From Amycolatopsis orientalis DSM 43388 (GTDB lineage Bacteria; Actinomycetota; Actinomycetes; Mycobacteriales; Pseudonocardiaceae): DNA of 37,130 bases. The stretch is taken from the NCBI RefSeq assembly GCF_000411975.1, contig NZ_ASXG01000042.1, positions 1 through 37,130 on the forward strand. Direction: 5' to 3'. Of the stretch, positions 7,244 through 14,708 are shown in pieces (position 1 is the first letter of the stretch; each line of letters opens with the position of its first letter). Made by a program: the position numbers and the translations under genes. The notes beneath the pieces were generated by a model. That model did not search any database and was not told the DNA's origin. It saw only the letters and a program-made list of their open reading frames with translations.

Positions 7244-8457
7244 ACGCGCCGTCCCGCCGGATCGCCGGCGCGAACCGCCATCGCCGCCGCGACGCCGCCG
7301 ACGCGGTGCCGTGGTCGCTGCGGGTCGCCGCGGCGGCGAGCTGGCGGTTCCTCGTCGTCCTGACGATGCTCGGGGTCATCGCGTGGACGCTCGGGTACCT
7401 TTCGGCGGTCACCGTGCCGATCGGGATCGCCCTGCTCCTGTCGGCGCTGTTCGCGCCGCTGGTGGAACGGCTGGTCCGCTGGCACGTGCCCCGCGCGCTG
7501 GCCACGCTCATCGCGATCATCGTCGGGCTCGCCGTCCTGGGCGGGGTGCTCACCCTGGTCGTCACCACGGTCACCGCCAGCCTGCCGCAGCTGGGCAGCC
7601 AGGTCGGGGCCAGTCTCGCGAGGATCAACAACTGGCTGCAGCACGGACCGCTGCACCTGCCCCAGCTGCAGCAGCTCCTCGACAAAGCGGTCAACACGAT
7701 TCAGGGCAACACCGCGGAGCTGACCACGCGGGTGCTCACCACCGCCGCGACCGTCGGCGGCGTGCTGACCGAGATGCTGCTGACGCTGTTCGTGCTCGTG
7801 TTCTTCCTCTACAGCGGCAACCAGGTGTGGCACTTCCTGCTGAAGATCGTGCCCGCCGCCACGCGCGACGAGATCGACGTCGCGGGCCGCCGCGGGTTCG
7901 CGTCGCTGGTCAGCTACGTGCGCGCGACCGTGGCCGTGGCCTGTGTGGACGCGGTCTGCATCGGACTCGGCATCTGGCTGGTCGGGGTGCCGCTCGCGGT
8001 GCCGCTGGCCGCGCTGATCTTCATCGGCGCGTTCGTGCCGATCCTCGGCGCGGTGGTGACCGGCGCGGTCGCCGTGCTGATCGCGCTGGTCGCCAACGGA
8101 TTCGTCGCGGCGGGCATCGTGCTCGCCATCGTCGTCGCGGTGATGCAGCTGGAAAGCCATGTGCTGCAGCCGTTCCTGCTCGGCCGCGCCGTCCGGCTGC
8201 ATCCGCTGGCGGTGGTCCTGGGCATCGCGCTCGGCCTGGAAATCGCCGGGATCGTCGGGGCCTTGCTCGCGGTGCCGGTCCTGGCTGTCGCGAAGGCCGC
8301 GTTCGGGTCGCTGCTGCGCGATCCGCATCTGGATCCGGTCGACATCGACCCGCTTCAGCCCGCCAGCGCCCGTACCACCGGACGATCAAGGGTTTCGGCG
8401 GTGCGGAGGCGGGTAACCGCACGGCGGAGGGACTCTGATGACGAGCTTGATCACTGA
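7240..8457 (+). CDS. AI-2E family transporter (PerM/TqsA-type multi-spanning permease)
   Basis: 405 residues with the family topology: two N-terminal helices (about 35-75), a helix and a long partly amphipathic region (about 110-165), then a cluster of hydrophobic helices with the conserved GAFVPILGAVVTGAVAVLIALVANG and a late QLESHVLQPFLLGRAVRLHPLAVVLGIALG segment. The last motif, close to E-x-x-x-x-P-x-L-x-G-x-x-x-x-x-H-P, is diagnostic. Despite the name, most members are exporters or ion/proton antiporters of unknown substrate. A basic tail (RRRVTARRR) ends the protein. It starts inside the MFS stop (ATGA) and its last 20 bases overlap the next gene. Confidence 0.9.
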   Translation: MNAPSRRIAGANRHRRRDAADAVPWSLRVAAAASWRFLVVLTMLGVIAWTLGYLSAVTVPIGIALLLSALFAPLVERLVRWHVPRALATLIAIIVGLAVLGGVLTLVVTTVTASLPQLGSQVGASLARINNWLQHGPLHLPQLQQLLDKAVNTIQGNTAELTTRVLTTAATVGGVLTEMLLTLFVLVFFLYSGNQVWHFLLKIVPAATRDEIDVAGRRGFASLVSYVRATVAVACVDAVCIGLGIWLVGVPLAVPLAALIFIGAFVPILGAVVTGAVAVLIALVANGFVAAGIVLAIVVAVMQLESHVLQPFLLGRAVRLHPLAVVLGIALGLEIAGIVGALLAVPVLAVAKAAFGSLLRDPHLDPVDIDPLQPASARTTGRSRVSAVRRRVTARRRDSDDELDH

Positions 8458-8821
8458 CAACGCCGATGGCGCGACGCCCCGGCGGGTATCGGTCGAACGC
8501 GGTGTTCCGCAACCCCGGCCGGCGCCGCCCACGGTGTCCTCGACGCTGCACCGGCTTTCTTCGATGGCGTCCTTGCGCGCGTGGGAACAACGCTCGACTC
8601 CCGCGCTGATGCACCAAGCGATCCTGGACGGCGTCCACGCCCGGCATGCCGCCGAAGCAGCACACCTGAGCGTCGCCGAGGCACACGTGCGGTGGGGTGC
8701 TTGGGCGGCCAAGCGGCTGGCCCCGCAGCGTCCCGGGACGGCGGCAGAGCTTTCGGTGCAGCAATTCCTCAGCGTGCACGCGGCTTTCGCGGCGGCCCTC
8801 GCGGGAGAAGACCGGCGTTAA
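8438..8821 (+). CDS. Hypothetical protein, 127 residues
   Basis: Not recognised. It begins inside the end of the AI-2E gene (20-base overlap) and has a good GGAGG ribosome site at 8426-8430, 7 bases before the ATG, which supports it as real. Residues 1-35 look disordered and Pro/Arg-rich; the rest is predicted helical, Ala-rich and rich in His/Trp (LMHQAILDGVHARHAAEAAHL, HVRWGAWAAKRL). No Cys, signal peptide or membrane segment. Its stop overlaps the convergent IclR stop by 4 bases. Confidence 0.7.
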   Translation: MTSLITDNADGATPRRVSVERGVPQPRPAPPTVSSTLHRLSSMASLRAWEQRSTPALMHQAILDGVHARHAAEAAHLSVAEAHVRWGAWAAKRLAPQRPGTAAELSVQQFLSVHAAFAAALAGEDRR

Positions 8822-9576
8822 CCGCGCAGGTCGGCTTCCAACGCGCTCGCGGTCGCGCGCAGTGCCGCCACCAATGTCGGCAACTGGTCCTTCCGGTACC
8901 GCACGCTCGGCATCGACACCGACAATCCGGCGACCACCACTCCGTCCGGACCGTGCACCGGCACGCCGACCGCGACCACTCCCCGCTCGGAACGGCCCTG
9001 GTTGAGCGCGAACCCGCTGCGCCGCACCCGCGCGAGGTCCGCCCGCAGTCCGGCCAGGTCCGGGCGCTCCCCCGGCTTGTCGACCGCGTACAGCTCCTCG
9101 ACCTGTTCCGGCGGCAGTTCGGCGAGCACCAGCAGACCGCCCGTCGTCTGATGGGCCGGGAAAACCATCCCTTCGCGTGAACCGACGCGCAACGCCTGCG
9201 AGCACTCGACACTCGCGATGAATCTCGCCGTGTCCCCGGTCCGGACCGTCAGGTTCACCGACTCGTCCAGCAGGTCCACCAGCCGCCGCAGGTGCGGAAG
9301 CGCCGCCGCGCGCAGTTTCGACGCGGCCGATTGCGAATGCGCGGCCAGCTCCAGCACCGGGCCCACCCGGTAGGCCCGGTTGGCATCCTGGACGGCGAAA
9401 TCGCGGTAGACGAGCATCGCGAGCAGCCGGTGCGCGGTCGAGGGCGCGACGCCGATCCGCTCGGCCACCTCGGAGACCGTCAACGGGCCTTCGAGCTGCA
9501 GCATCGCCGCGATCCGCAGGGCGTTGTCGACGCTGGCCACCGCGTACGGCGGCGGGGCCTTGAACCGTTTGTCCAT
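8818..9576 (-). CDS. IclR family transcriptional regulator, probable regulator of the gentisate operon
   Basis: 252 residues, the normal IclR length. An N-terminal winged helix-turn-helix (ASVDNALRIAAMLQLEGPLTVSEVAERIGVAPSTAHRLLAMLVYRDF, about 14-60) is followed by the effector-binding domain, with PAHQTTGGLLVLAELP and RRSGFALNQGRSERGVVAVGVPV typical of the family. The ATG at 9576 has a GGAAAGG about 9 bases upstream. The gene is divergent from the gentisate dioxygenase with a 66-bp gap, the usual arrangement for pathway-specific IclR regulators; gentisate or 3-hydroxybenzoate is the likely effector (inference). Confidence 0.92.
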   Translation of the reverse strand: MDKRFKAPPPYAVASVDNALRIAAMLQLEGPLTVSEVAERIGVAPSTAHRLLAMLVYRDFAVQDANRAYRVGPVLELAAHSQSAASKLRAAALPHLRRLVDLLDESVNLTVRTGDTARFIASVECSQALRVGSREGMVFPAHQTTGGLLVLAELPPEQVEELYAVDKPGERPDLAGLRADLARVRRSGFALNQGRSERGVVAVGVPVHGPDGVVVAGLSVSMPSVRYRKDQLPTLVAALRATASALEADLRG

Positions 9577-9586
9577 CCGGGCCGCC

Positions 9587-9616
9587 TTTCCGCACACCAG
9601 AATCCCGTTTTCCGCA
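9587..9616. promoter_or_regulatory. Candidate IclR binding site: direct repeats TTTCCGCA 22 bp apart
   Basis: The divergent gap 9577-9642 contains TTTCCGCA at 9587-9594 and again at 9609-9616. A start-to-start spacing of 22 bp puts both on the same DNA face, about two helical turns apart. With only 66 bp between two start codons, a regulator bound here could control both directions. Confidence 0.4.
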
Positions 9617-9642
9617 GGCCGGGACCCGCCCACCATAACCCC

Positions 9643-10785
9643 ATGCCCAGCACTCCAGCGCGAACTCCCGTCCAGCTCGCCGCGGTCGACGCACCGGACC
9701 AGCCCGCGGTCACGCCCGCTCTCGAGGAGCTCTACCGCGGCTTCGAACAGGAGCTGCTCGTTCCGTTGTGGACGGAGATCGGCGACCTGATGCCCGCGCA
9801 TCCGCGTTCGCGGGCGGTGCCGCACCGATGGCAGTGGGAGAACCTGCTGCGGCTCGCCGAGCAGGCGGGCGGGCTCGTGCCGGTCGGGCGCGGCGGGGAA
9901 CGGCGGGCGATCGCGCTCGCCAACCCGGGACTCGGCGGCCGTCCGTTCGCGACCCCGACGCTGTGGGCGGCGATCCAGTACCTGATGCCCGGCGAAGACG
10001 CCCCTGAACACCGGCACACACAGAACGCGTTCCGGTTCGTCGTCGAAGGGTCCGGCGTGTGGACGGTCGTCGGCGGCGACGCGGTCCCGATGCGCCGCGG
10101 CGACTTCCTGCCGCAGGCGGGCTGGAACTGGCACGCGCACCACAACGCCACCCGCGAGCCGATGGCCTGGCTCGACGGTCTCGACATCCCGTTCCAGTAC
10201 GGCATCGACGCGCAGTTCTTCGAGTTCGGCCGCGAAGCCATCAGCGAGGCTGAGCGGACCACGCCGGAGCGGTCCCGCTCGGAACGGCTCTGGGCGCATC
10301 CGGGCCTGCGACCGCTGTCCGCCGGTCACGTCGCGCCGGGCTCGCCGTTGCTGGCGTACAAGTGGGAGCACACCGACGCCGCGTTGCGCGACCAGCTGCA
10401 ACTGGAGAAAGAAGGCTACGGCGGGACGGTCGAGCCAGGCCACGCAGCGGTCCGGTTTGCCGATCCGCACAACGGTTCCGACGTTCTGCCGACCATCCGC
10501 GCCGAGTTCCACCGCGTGTCCCGCGGCGCCGAGACCGCGCCGTTGCGCGAGACCGGCTCGTCGGTCTGGCAGGTGTTCGACGGATCCGGCACGGTGACCG
10601 TCGGCGATGCGTCGTGGACGGTCTCGCGCGGGGATCTGTTCGTCGTCCCGTCCTGGCAGCCGTTCTCGGCCAAGTCGGAGGCCGGTGCCACCGATTCCGA
10701 CTCCGGTGCCCTTGACCTGTTCCGTTTTTCGGACGCGCCCGTGTTCGAGGCGCTCCACCTCGACCGTCAGGAGACCCTCCGATGA
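9643..10785 (+). CDS. Gentisate 1,2-dioxygenase (bicupin)
   Basis: 380 residues, typical of gentisate dioxygenases (about 340-390). It opens gentisate to maleylpyruvate with Fe(II) and O2. The N-terminal cupin carries PEHRHTQNAFRFVVEG with His123 and His125, then WNWHAHHN with His164 as third ligand. The second cupin (about 285-380: ETGSSVWQVFDGSGTVTVG, SRGDLFVVPSW) lacks an obvious metal triad, as in most family members. The ATG at 9643 is chosen because residues encoded upstream are foreign to the family and would lie in the divergent IclR gene. No strong Shine-Dalgarno is seen. First gene of a four-gene operon; the next ATG overlaps its stop. Confidence 0.95.
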   Translation: MPSTPARTPVQLAAVDAPDQPAVTPALEELYRGFEQELLVPLWTEIGDLMPAHPRSRAVPHRWQWENLLRLAEQAGGLVPVGRGGERRAIALANPGLGGRPFATPTLWAAIQYLMPGEDAPEHRHTQNAFRFVVEGSGVWTVVGGDAVPMRRGDFLPQAGWNWHAHHNATREPMAWLDGLDIPFQYGIDAQFFEFGREAISEAERTTPERSRSERLWAHPGLRPLSAGHVAPGSPLLAYKWEHTDAALRDQLQLEKEGYGGTVEPGHAAVRFADPHNGSDVLPTIRAEFHRVSRGAETAPLRETGSSVWQVFDGSGTVTVGDASWTVSRGDLFVVPSWQPFSAKSEAGATDSDSGALDLFRFSDAPVFEALHLDRQETLR

Positions 10786-11612
10786 AGCTCGCCACCCTCC
10801 GCGTCGACGGCGGCACGCGCGCCGTCCGCCTTGACGGAGACGTGCTGGTCGACCTCGGCTTCCCCGACCTCGGCGCGCTGCTGGCCCAGGACGGCTGGGA
10901 GGCGCACGCCGCACAGGCGACCGGCCGGACCTGGCCGGCTGAGGGCGCGGACCTCGCCCCGGTCGTGCCGAACCCGTCCAAAGTGGTCTGCGTCGGGCAC
11001 AACTACACCGACCACATCAAGGAAATGGGCCGCGAGCTGCCCGCGTACCCGACGCTGTTCCCCAAGTTCGCCGACACCCTGACCGGCCCGGCCGACCCGA
11101 TCGCCAAACCGCCGGAGACCGACGCGCTGGACTGGGAGGTCGAACTCGTCGTCGTGATCGGCAAGACCGTCCGGCGCGCGGACGAGGACGAGGCCGCGGC
11201 GGCGATCGCCGGGTTCACCGTCATGAACGACGTCTCGGTCCGCGACTGGCAGTTCCGCACCGTCGAGTGGACGCAGGGCAAGATCTGGCAGTCCTCGACT
11301 CCGGTCGGCCCGTACGTCGTCACGCCGGACGAGGTCGGCGGCGTCCGGCCCGCGCTCGAAGTCAAGACCACTGTGGACGGTCGGGTCATGCAGCGGGACG
11401 ACACCGGCACGCTGCTGTTCGACCCGGTGCACCTGGTGCGGTACGTCTCCACGATCGTCCAGCTCAACCCGGGCGACCTGATCGCGACCGGCACGCCCGC
11501 CGGGGTCGGCCACGCCCGCGACCCGAAGGTCTACCTGACCGGCGGCGAAACCGTCGTCGCCGAGGTGGCCGGAATCGGCGCGTGCGTGAACCAGATCGTG
11601 AAGGAGCCGTGA
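10782..11612 (+). CDS. Fumarylacetoacetate hydrolase family protein, probable fumarylpyruvate hydrolase
   Basis: 276 residues. The FAH fold is clear: KVVCVGHNYTDHIKEMG (about 67-83), KFADTLTGPADPI, the metal-binding DWEVELVVVIGKTVRRA (two Glu) and MNDVSVRDWQ (Asp), and the closing GDLIATGTPAGVGHARDPKVYL. In a gentisate operon this protein should hydrolyse fumarylpyruvate to fumarate and pyruvate, the last pathway step. ATGA overlap with the dioxygenase gene indicates coupling. Other FAH enzymes (acylpyruvate hydrolase, decarboxylase or hydratase types) share the fold; the neighbours decide the call. Confidence 0.93.
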   Translation: MKLATLRVDGGTRAVRLDGDVLVDLGFPDLGALLAQDGWEAHAAQATGRTWPAEGADLAPVVPNPSKVVCVGHNYTDHIKEMGRELPAYPTLFPKFADTLTGPADPIAKPPETDALDWEVELVVVIGKTVRRADEDEAAAAIAGFTVMNDVSVRDWQFRTVEWTQGKIWQSSTPVGPYVVTPDEVGGVRPALEVKTTVDGRVMQRDDTGTLLFDPVHLVRYVSTIVQLNPGDLIATGTPAGVGHARDPKVYLTGGETVVAEVAGIGACVNQIVKEP

Positions 11613-12214
11613 TGGCCCCCGCCGCCGCGCAGAGCTGGGTTTCGTCCGGGACCGAGCTTTTCCTGACCCACGCGAAAGAACTGTCCGGTCCCAGCGCGCT
11701 CCCCGGCTGGACCCGCAAGCATCTCGCGGCGCACGTCGCGGCCAACGCGGACGCCCTCGGCAACCTCGTGCACTGGGCCCGGACCGGCGAGCGCACCCCG
11801 ATGTACGCCTCGCCGGAGCAACGCAACGCCGACATCGACGCCGGCTCGCGGTTGCCCGAAGCCCAGCTCGCCTCCTGGCTGCGGGATTCGGCGCGCTCGC
11901 TGGAGTCGGCGATGGCGGCCCTGACCCCGCGGCAATGGCAGAACGAGGTGGTCACCGCGCAGGGCCGGACCGTGCCCGCCACCGAGATCCCCTGGCTGCG
12001 GGCCCGCGAGGTGTGCGTGCACGCGGTCGACCTCGGCACCGGACTGTCCTTCGCCGACCTGCCGGAAGCGTTCCTGTCCGCGCTCGTCGCCGAAATCCAG
12101 GCCAAACGCGGCCTCGACTCGCTGCCGGACGGCCCGTTGCCCGACGTCGCGGCGTACCTGGCCGGGCGGCCGCATTCGCTGACCGGGGTCCCCGACCTCG
12201 GCCCCTGGCTGTGA
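11612..12214 (+). CDS. Mycothiol-dependent maleylpyruvate isomerase (DinB-like fold)
   Basis: 200 residues. The metal triad reads as His41 (HLAAHVAANADALG), Glu133 and His137 (REVCVHAVDLG); the E-x3-H spacing and order match the zinc site of the Corynebacterium glutamicum enzyme. The family isomerises maleylpyruvate to fumarylpyruvate using mycothiol instead of glutathione, consistent with an actinomycete. The ATG at 11612 overlaps the preceding stop by one base (TGATG). Its place between the FAH gene and the 3-hydroxybenzoate hydroxylase completes the gentisate route. Confidence 0.92.
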   Translation: MAPAAAQSWVSSGTELFLTHAKELSGPSALPGWTRKHLAAHVAANADALGNLVHWARTGERTPMYASPEQRNADIDAGSRLPEAQLASWLRDSARSLESAMAALTPRQWQNEVVTAQGRTVPATEIPWLRAREVCVHAVDLGTGLSFADLPEAFLSALVAEIQAKRGLDSLPDGPLPDVAAYLAGRPHSLTGVPDLGPWL

Positions 12215-12223
12215 GGAGAACCC

Positions 12224-13450
12224 ATGGACACCCCTGACGTGCTCGTCGTCGGCGGCGGGATCGGCGGGCTGAGCACCGCGTTCGCGCTGTCCCGGCTCGG
12301 CCTGCGGGTCCGCGTCCTCGAGCAGGCGAAGGAGTTCGGCGAGGTCGGGGCCGGCATCCAGCTCGCGCCCAACTGCACCCGCATCCTCGACGCCTACGGC
12401 CTGCTGGACACCGCGAAGGCGCGCGGCGTCGTCCCGGACCGGATGGTCATGCGCGACGCCGTCGACGGCCGCGAGCTGACCGCACTCGACCTGCGCGACC
12501 TCGAACGCCGCTACGGCTTCCCCTACCTGGTCATCCACCGCAGCGACCTGCACCGGCTGTTCCTCGACGCCTGCCGCGACGCGGGCGTCGAACTCCTGAC
12601 CGAGCAACGGATCGTGTCCTACACCGCAGATCCCGCCGCCGCGGTGACCGACGACGGCACCACGCACCCCGCACCGGTCGTCCTCGCCGCCGACGGCCTG
12701 CACTCCGCGGCCCGGAAGCACTTCGCCGACGACCAGCCGGTCTCCTCGGCGTACGTCGCCTACCGCGGCACCGTGCCGGTCGCCGAGGTCGGTCGTCCGG
12801 TCGACCTGTCCGAGGTCGTGGTCTACGTCGGGCCGCGCTGCCACTTTGTCCACTATGGACTGCGCGGTGGCGATTTGCTCAATCAAGTAGCGGTTTTCGA
12901 ATCGCCGAAGGCCGTGGCCGGGCAGGCCGACTGGGGCACGCCGGACGAGCTGGACACCGCCTTCGCGGCCGCCTGTCCCGAGGTTCGGGCCGGGATCCCG
13001 CGGATGTGGCGGGACAAATGGTGGCGGATGTACGACCGCGACCCGATCTCCACGTGGGTCGACGGGAGGCTCGCCCTGCTCGGCGACGCCGCGCACCCGC
13101 CGCTGCAGTACCTGGCCCAAGGCGCGATCATGGCCATCGAGGACGGCTGGGTGCTGGCCGAACACGTGAAGCGGCTGGGAGAATGGGACGGGGCGCTGGC
13201 CGCCTACGAGGCTGTCCGGACGGAACACTGCCGCCGGGTCGTGCTGACCGCCCGTGCCTGGGGAAGTCTCTGGCATCTGGACGGCGTCGCGCGGGAACAG
13301 CGGAACGCCCTGCTGCGCAACCGGGCGACGGACGACTACTCCTTCACCGACTGGCTGTACGGACCGACGGCGTTGTTCCCCGAGGACGAACCGGCGATGT
13401 TCGAGCCGATCCCGCTGTCCGCAGCGGATGATTTGACTGCCACTCGCTGA
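12224..13450 (+). CDS. 3-hydroxybenzoate 6-hydroxylase-type FAD monooxygenase
   Basis: 408 residues, the size of 3-hydroxybenzoate 6-hydroxylase (about 400). FAD fold VVGGGIGGLSTAFALSRLGLRVRVLEQ (8-34), GAGIQLAPNCTRIL with the flavin-contacting segment, LVIHRSDLHRLFLDAC, LAADGLHSAARKHF (DG motif) and LALLGDAAHPPLQYLAQGAIMAIEDGWVLAEHV (about 282-314). The GDAAHPPLQYLA.GA.MAIED signature is close to 3HB6H and salicylate hydroxylases. In this operon it should convert 3-hydroxybenzoate to gentisate with NADH and O2. A GAGGAG ribosome site lies just upstream of the ATG. Last gene of the operon. Confidence 0.92.
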   Translation: MDTPDVLVVGGGIGGLSTAFALSRLGLRVRVLEQAKEFGEVGAGIQLAPNCTRILDAYGLLDTAKARGVVPDRMVMRDAVDGRELTALDLRDLERRYGFPYLVIHRSDLHRLFLDACRDAGVELLTEQRIVSYTADPAAAVTDDGTTHPAPVVLAADGLHSAARKHFADDQPVSSAYVAYRGTVPVAEVGRPVDLSEVVVYVGPRCHFVHYGLRGGDLLNQVAVFESPKAVAGQADWGTPDELDTAFAAACPEVRAGIPRMWRDKWWRMYDRDPISTWVDGRLALLGDAAHPPLQYLAQGAIMAIEDGWVLAEHVKRLGEWDGALAAYEAVRTEHCRRVVLTARAWGSLWHLDGVAREQRNALLRNRATDDYSFTDWLYGPTALFPEDEPAMFEPIPLSAADDLTATR

Positions 13451-13733
13451 CCCCGACCCGGCGGTGAACGGGTCGTTCGCCGCCGGGTACGAGGACTCAG
13501 CACTTCGCTTGTCGCGTGGCTCGAGCGCGGCTGGATTAGCCACGGCTACGATCCGTCACACCGAGCGACGGCTGGTCCACTCCGCGACAGCCGATGCACG
13601 ATTACGTGCTTACCGAGCGGTCGGGAAGCACTCTCCGACTAGAGATTCAGGCCTGAACACGACGCCGTCTGCACGGCCATCGCAGCATTAGCCGTGGCGC
13701 GAGCGCCGCGGGAACGTACCCCGCGCTTCTCGT
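13451..13733. other. Intergenic gap between convergent genes; no gene seen
   Basis: 283 bp without a convincing gene. An open frame at 13464-13691 has no family resemblance and an unnatural Arg/Ser/Thr/His mix. The stretch is visibly richer in A and T (for example 13540-13660) than its surroundings, so it may be an old remnant or regulatory DNA. A weak hairpin lies at its right end. Confidence 0.5.
13700..13732. terminator. Possible hairpin terminator downstream of the IclR gene
   Basis: CGCGGG (13707-13712) pairs with CCCGCG (13720-13725), and flanking CGAG/CTCG extend the stem across a small internal loop. It lies immediately beyond the stop of the leftward IclR gene and after the gentisate operon. 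Modest strength. Confidence 0.4.
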
Positions 13734-14534
13734 TCACCCCAGCTTCTCCGCCAACCGCCGGCAGGCCTCCACCAGCGCGACCGCGTGCTCGTCCCGCTGC
13801 GCTTTTGTCATCCGGCCGGTCGGCGCCGCGACGCTGAGCCCGCCCAGCAGCGGACCGTCCGGACGCGCGACCGCGCAGCCGATCGAGCTGACGCCGTCCT
13901 CGCTCTCGCCCGCGTTGAGCGCGTAGCCGCGGCGCCGGATCCGCTCGATCTCCGCCAGCAGCGTGCTGCGGCTCGTCATCGTCTTCGTGGTGACCTGGCC
14001 GAGCACCTCGTCCGGGTAGCGCTGCGCGATCTGGTCGTCAGGCAGCTGCGCGAGCATCGCCTTGCCCAGGCTGGTCGCGTGCGCCGGGAGGGTGCGGCCG
14101 ACGCGACCGGACACCCGCAGCGCCCGGTCGCTCTCGATCACGTCGAGGAAGCGCACCTGGCTGCCTTCGAGGGAACCGAGGTGCACGGTTTCCCCGGTGT
14201 TCTCCGCCAGCCACTGCAGCACCGGCCGCGCGACCGCGCGCAGGTCCATCTGGTTCACCACCGACAGGCCGATCTCGACCAGCGCCGGACCGGCGCGGTA
14301 GACGCGGCTGGCCGGGTCCTGGTCGACGAACCCGTGGTGCACGAGCATCGCCATCAGCCGGTGCGCGGTCGACTGTCCCACGCCCAGCGCGTCGCGCGCG
14401 TCGGACAGTCGGAGTTCTCTGGTGGCGCTGAACATCCGGAGCAGCCGCAGCGCGCGGTCCACGGATTCGATCGGGTACTGGGGAGCGGGCCGCACGGGGC
14501 CGGCTTCGGCAGCGGATGTCTGCATAGCAGACAT
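13734..14534 (-). CDS. IclR family transcriptional regulator of the ALDH-hydantoinase-like operon
   Basis: 266 residues. Winged helix-turn-helix at about 22-68 (ESVDRALRLLRMFSATRELRLSDARDALGVGQSTAHRLMAMLVHHGF), effector domain with LPAHATSLGKAMLAQLP and RRRGYALNAGESEDGVSSIGCAV. Divergent from the aldehyde dehydrogenase gene with about 174 bp between starts, so it probably controls that operon. A second in-frame ATG at 14525 gives a protein three residues shorter; the perfect inverted repeat at 14517-14533 covers this start region and may be its autoregulatory site. Confidence 0.9.
   Translation of the reverse strand: MSAMQTSAAEAGPVRPAPQYPIESVDRALRLLRMFSATRELRLSDARDALGVGQSTAHRLMAMLVHHGFVDQDPASRVYRAGPALVEIGLSVVNQMDLRAVARPVLQWLAENTGETVHLGSLEGSQVRFLDVIESDRALRVSGRVGRTLPAHATSLGKAMLAQLPDDQIAQRYPDEVLGQVTTKTMTSRSTLLAEIERIRRRGYALNAGESEDGVSSIGCAVARPDGPLLGGLSVAAPTGRMTKAQRDEHAVALVEACRRLAEKLG
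14517..14533. promoter_or_regulatory. Perfect inverted repeat over the IclR start codons
   Basis: TGTCTGC, three bases, GCAGACA: a perfect 7-bp inverted repeat that covers the alternative ATG at 14525 and touches the one at 14534. Next to it is TGGT-N6-ACCA (14534-14547). Its position suggests autorepression or a block to translation initiation by the regulator or by mRNA structure. Confidence 0.45.
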
Positions 14535-14708
14535 GGTATCTGGACCAGGGAGTTTGTGGGCGCTCTTGGTGAAATTATCCGTCCATGTTTCTTGAGAACA
14601 GAATATGAGTCCGCAGGATGGACTTCGGGGAGGGTCGCGGGGTTAGCATGAGCCGACGGCACGCGGGGCGCCAAGTCCCCGCGGGACTCAGGAAGCGCAG
14701 GAGCGACG

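Noticed and set aside
7117..8328. 403-codon minus-strand frame opposite the AI-2E permease gene
   Set aside because: Composition is Arg/Gln/Asp/His-rich without domains; the plus-strand permease has clear motifs.
7240..8457. Quorum-sensing role for the AI-2E family protein
   Set aside because: The family name is historical; no LuxS or other AI-2 gene is nearby.
13464..13691. 75-codon frame in the gap after the gentisate operon
   Set aside because: No family resemblance and poor composition; no good ribosome site.
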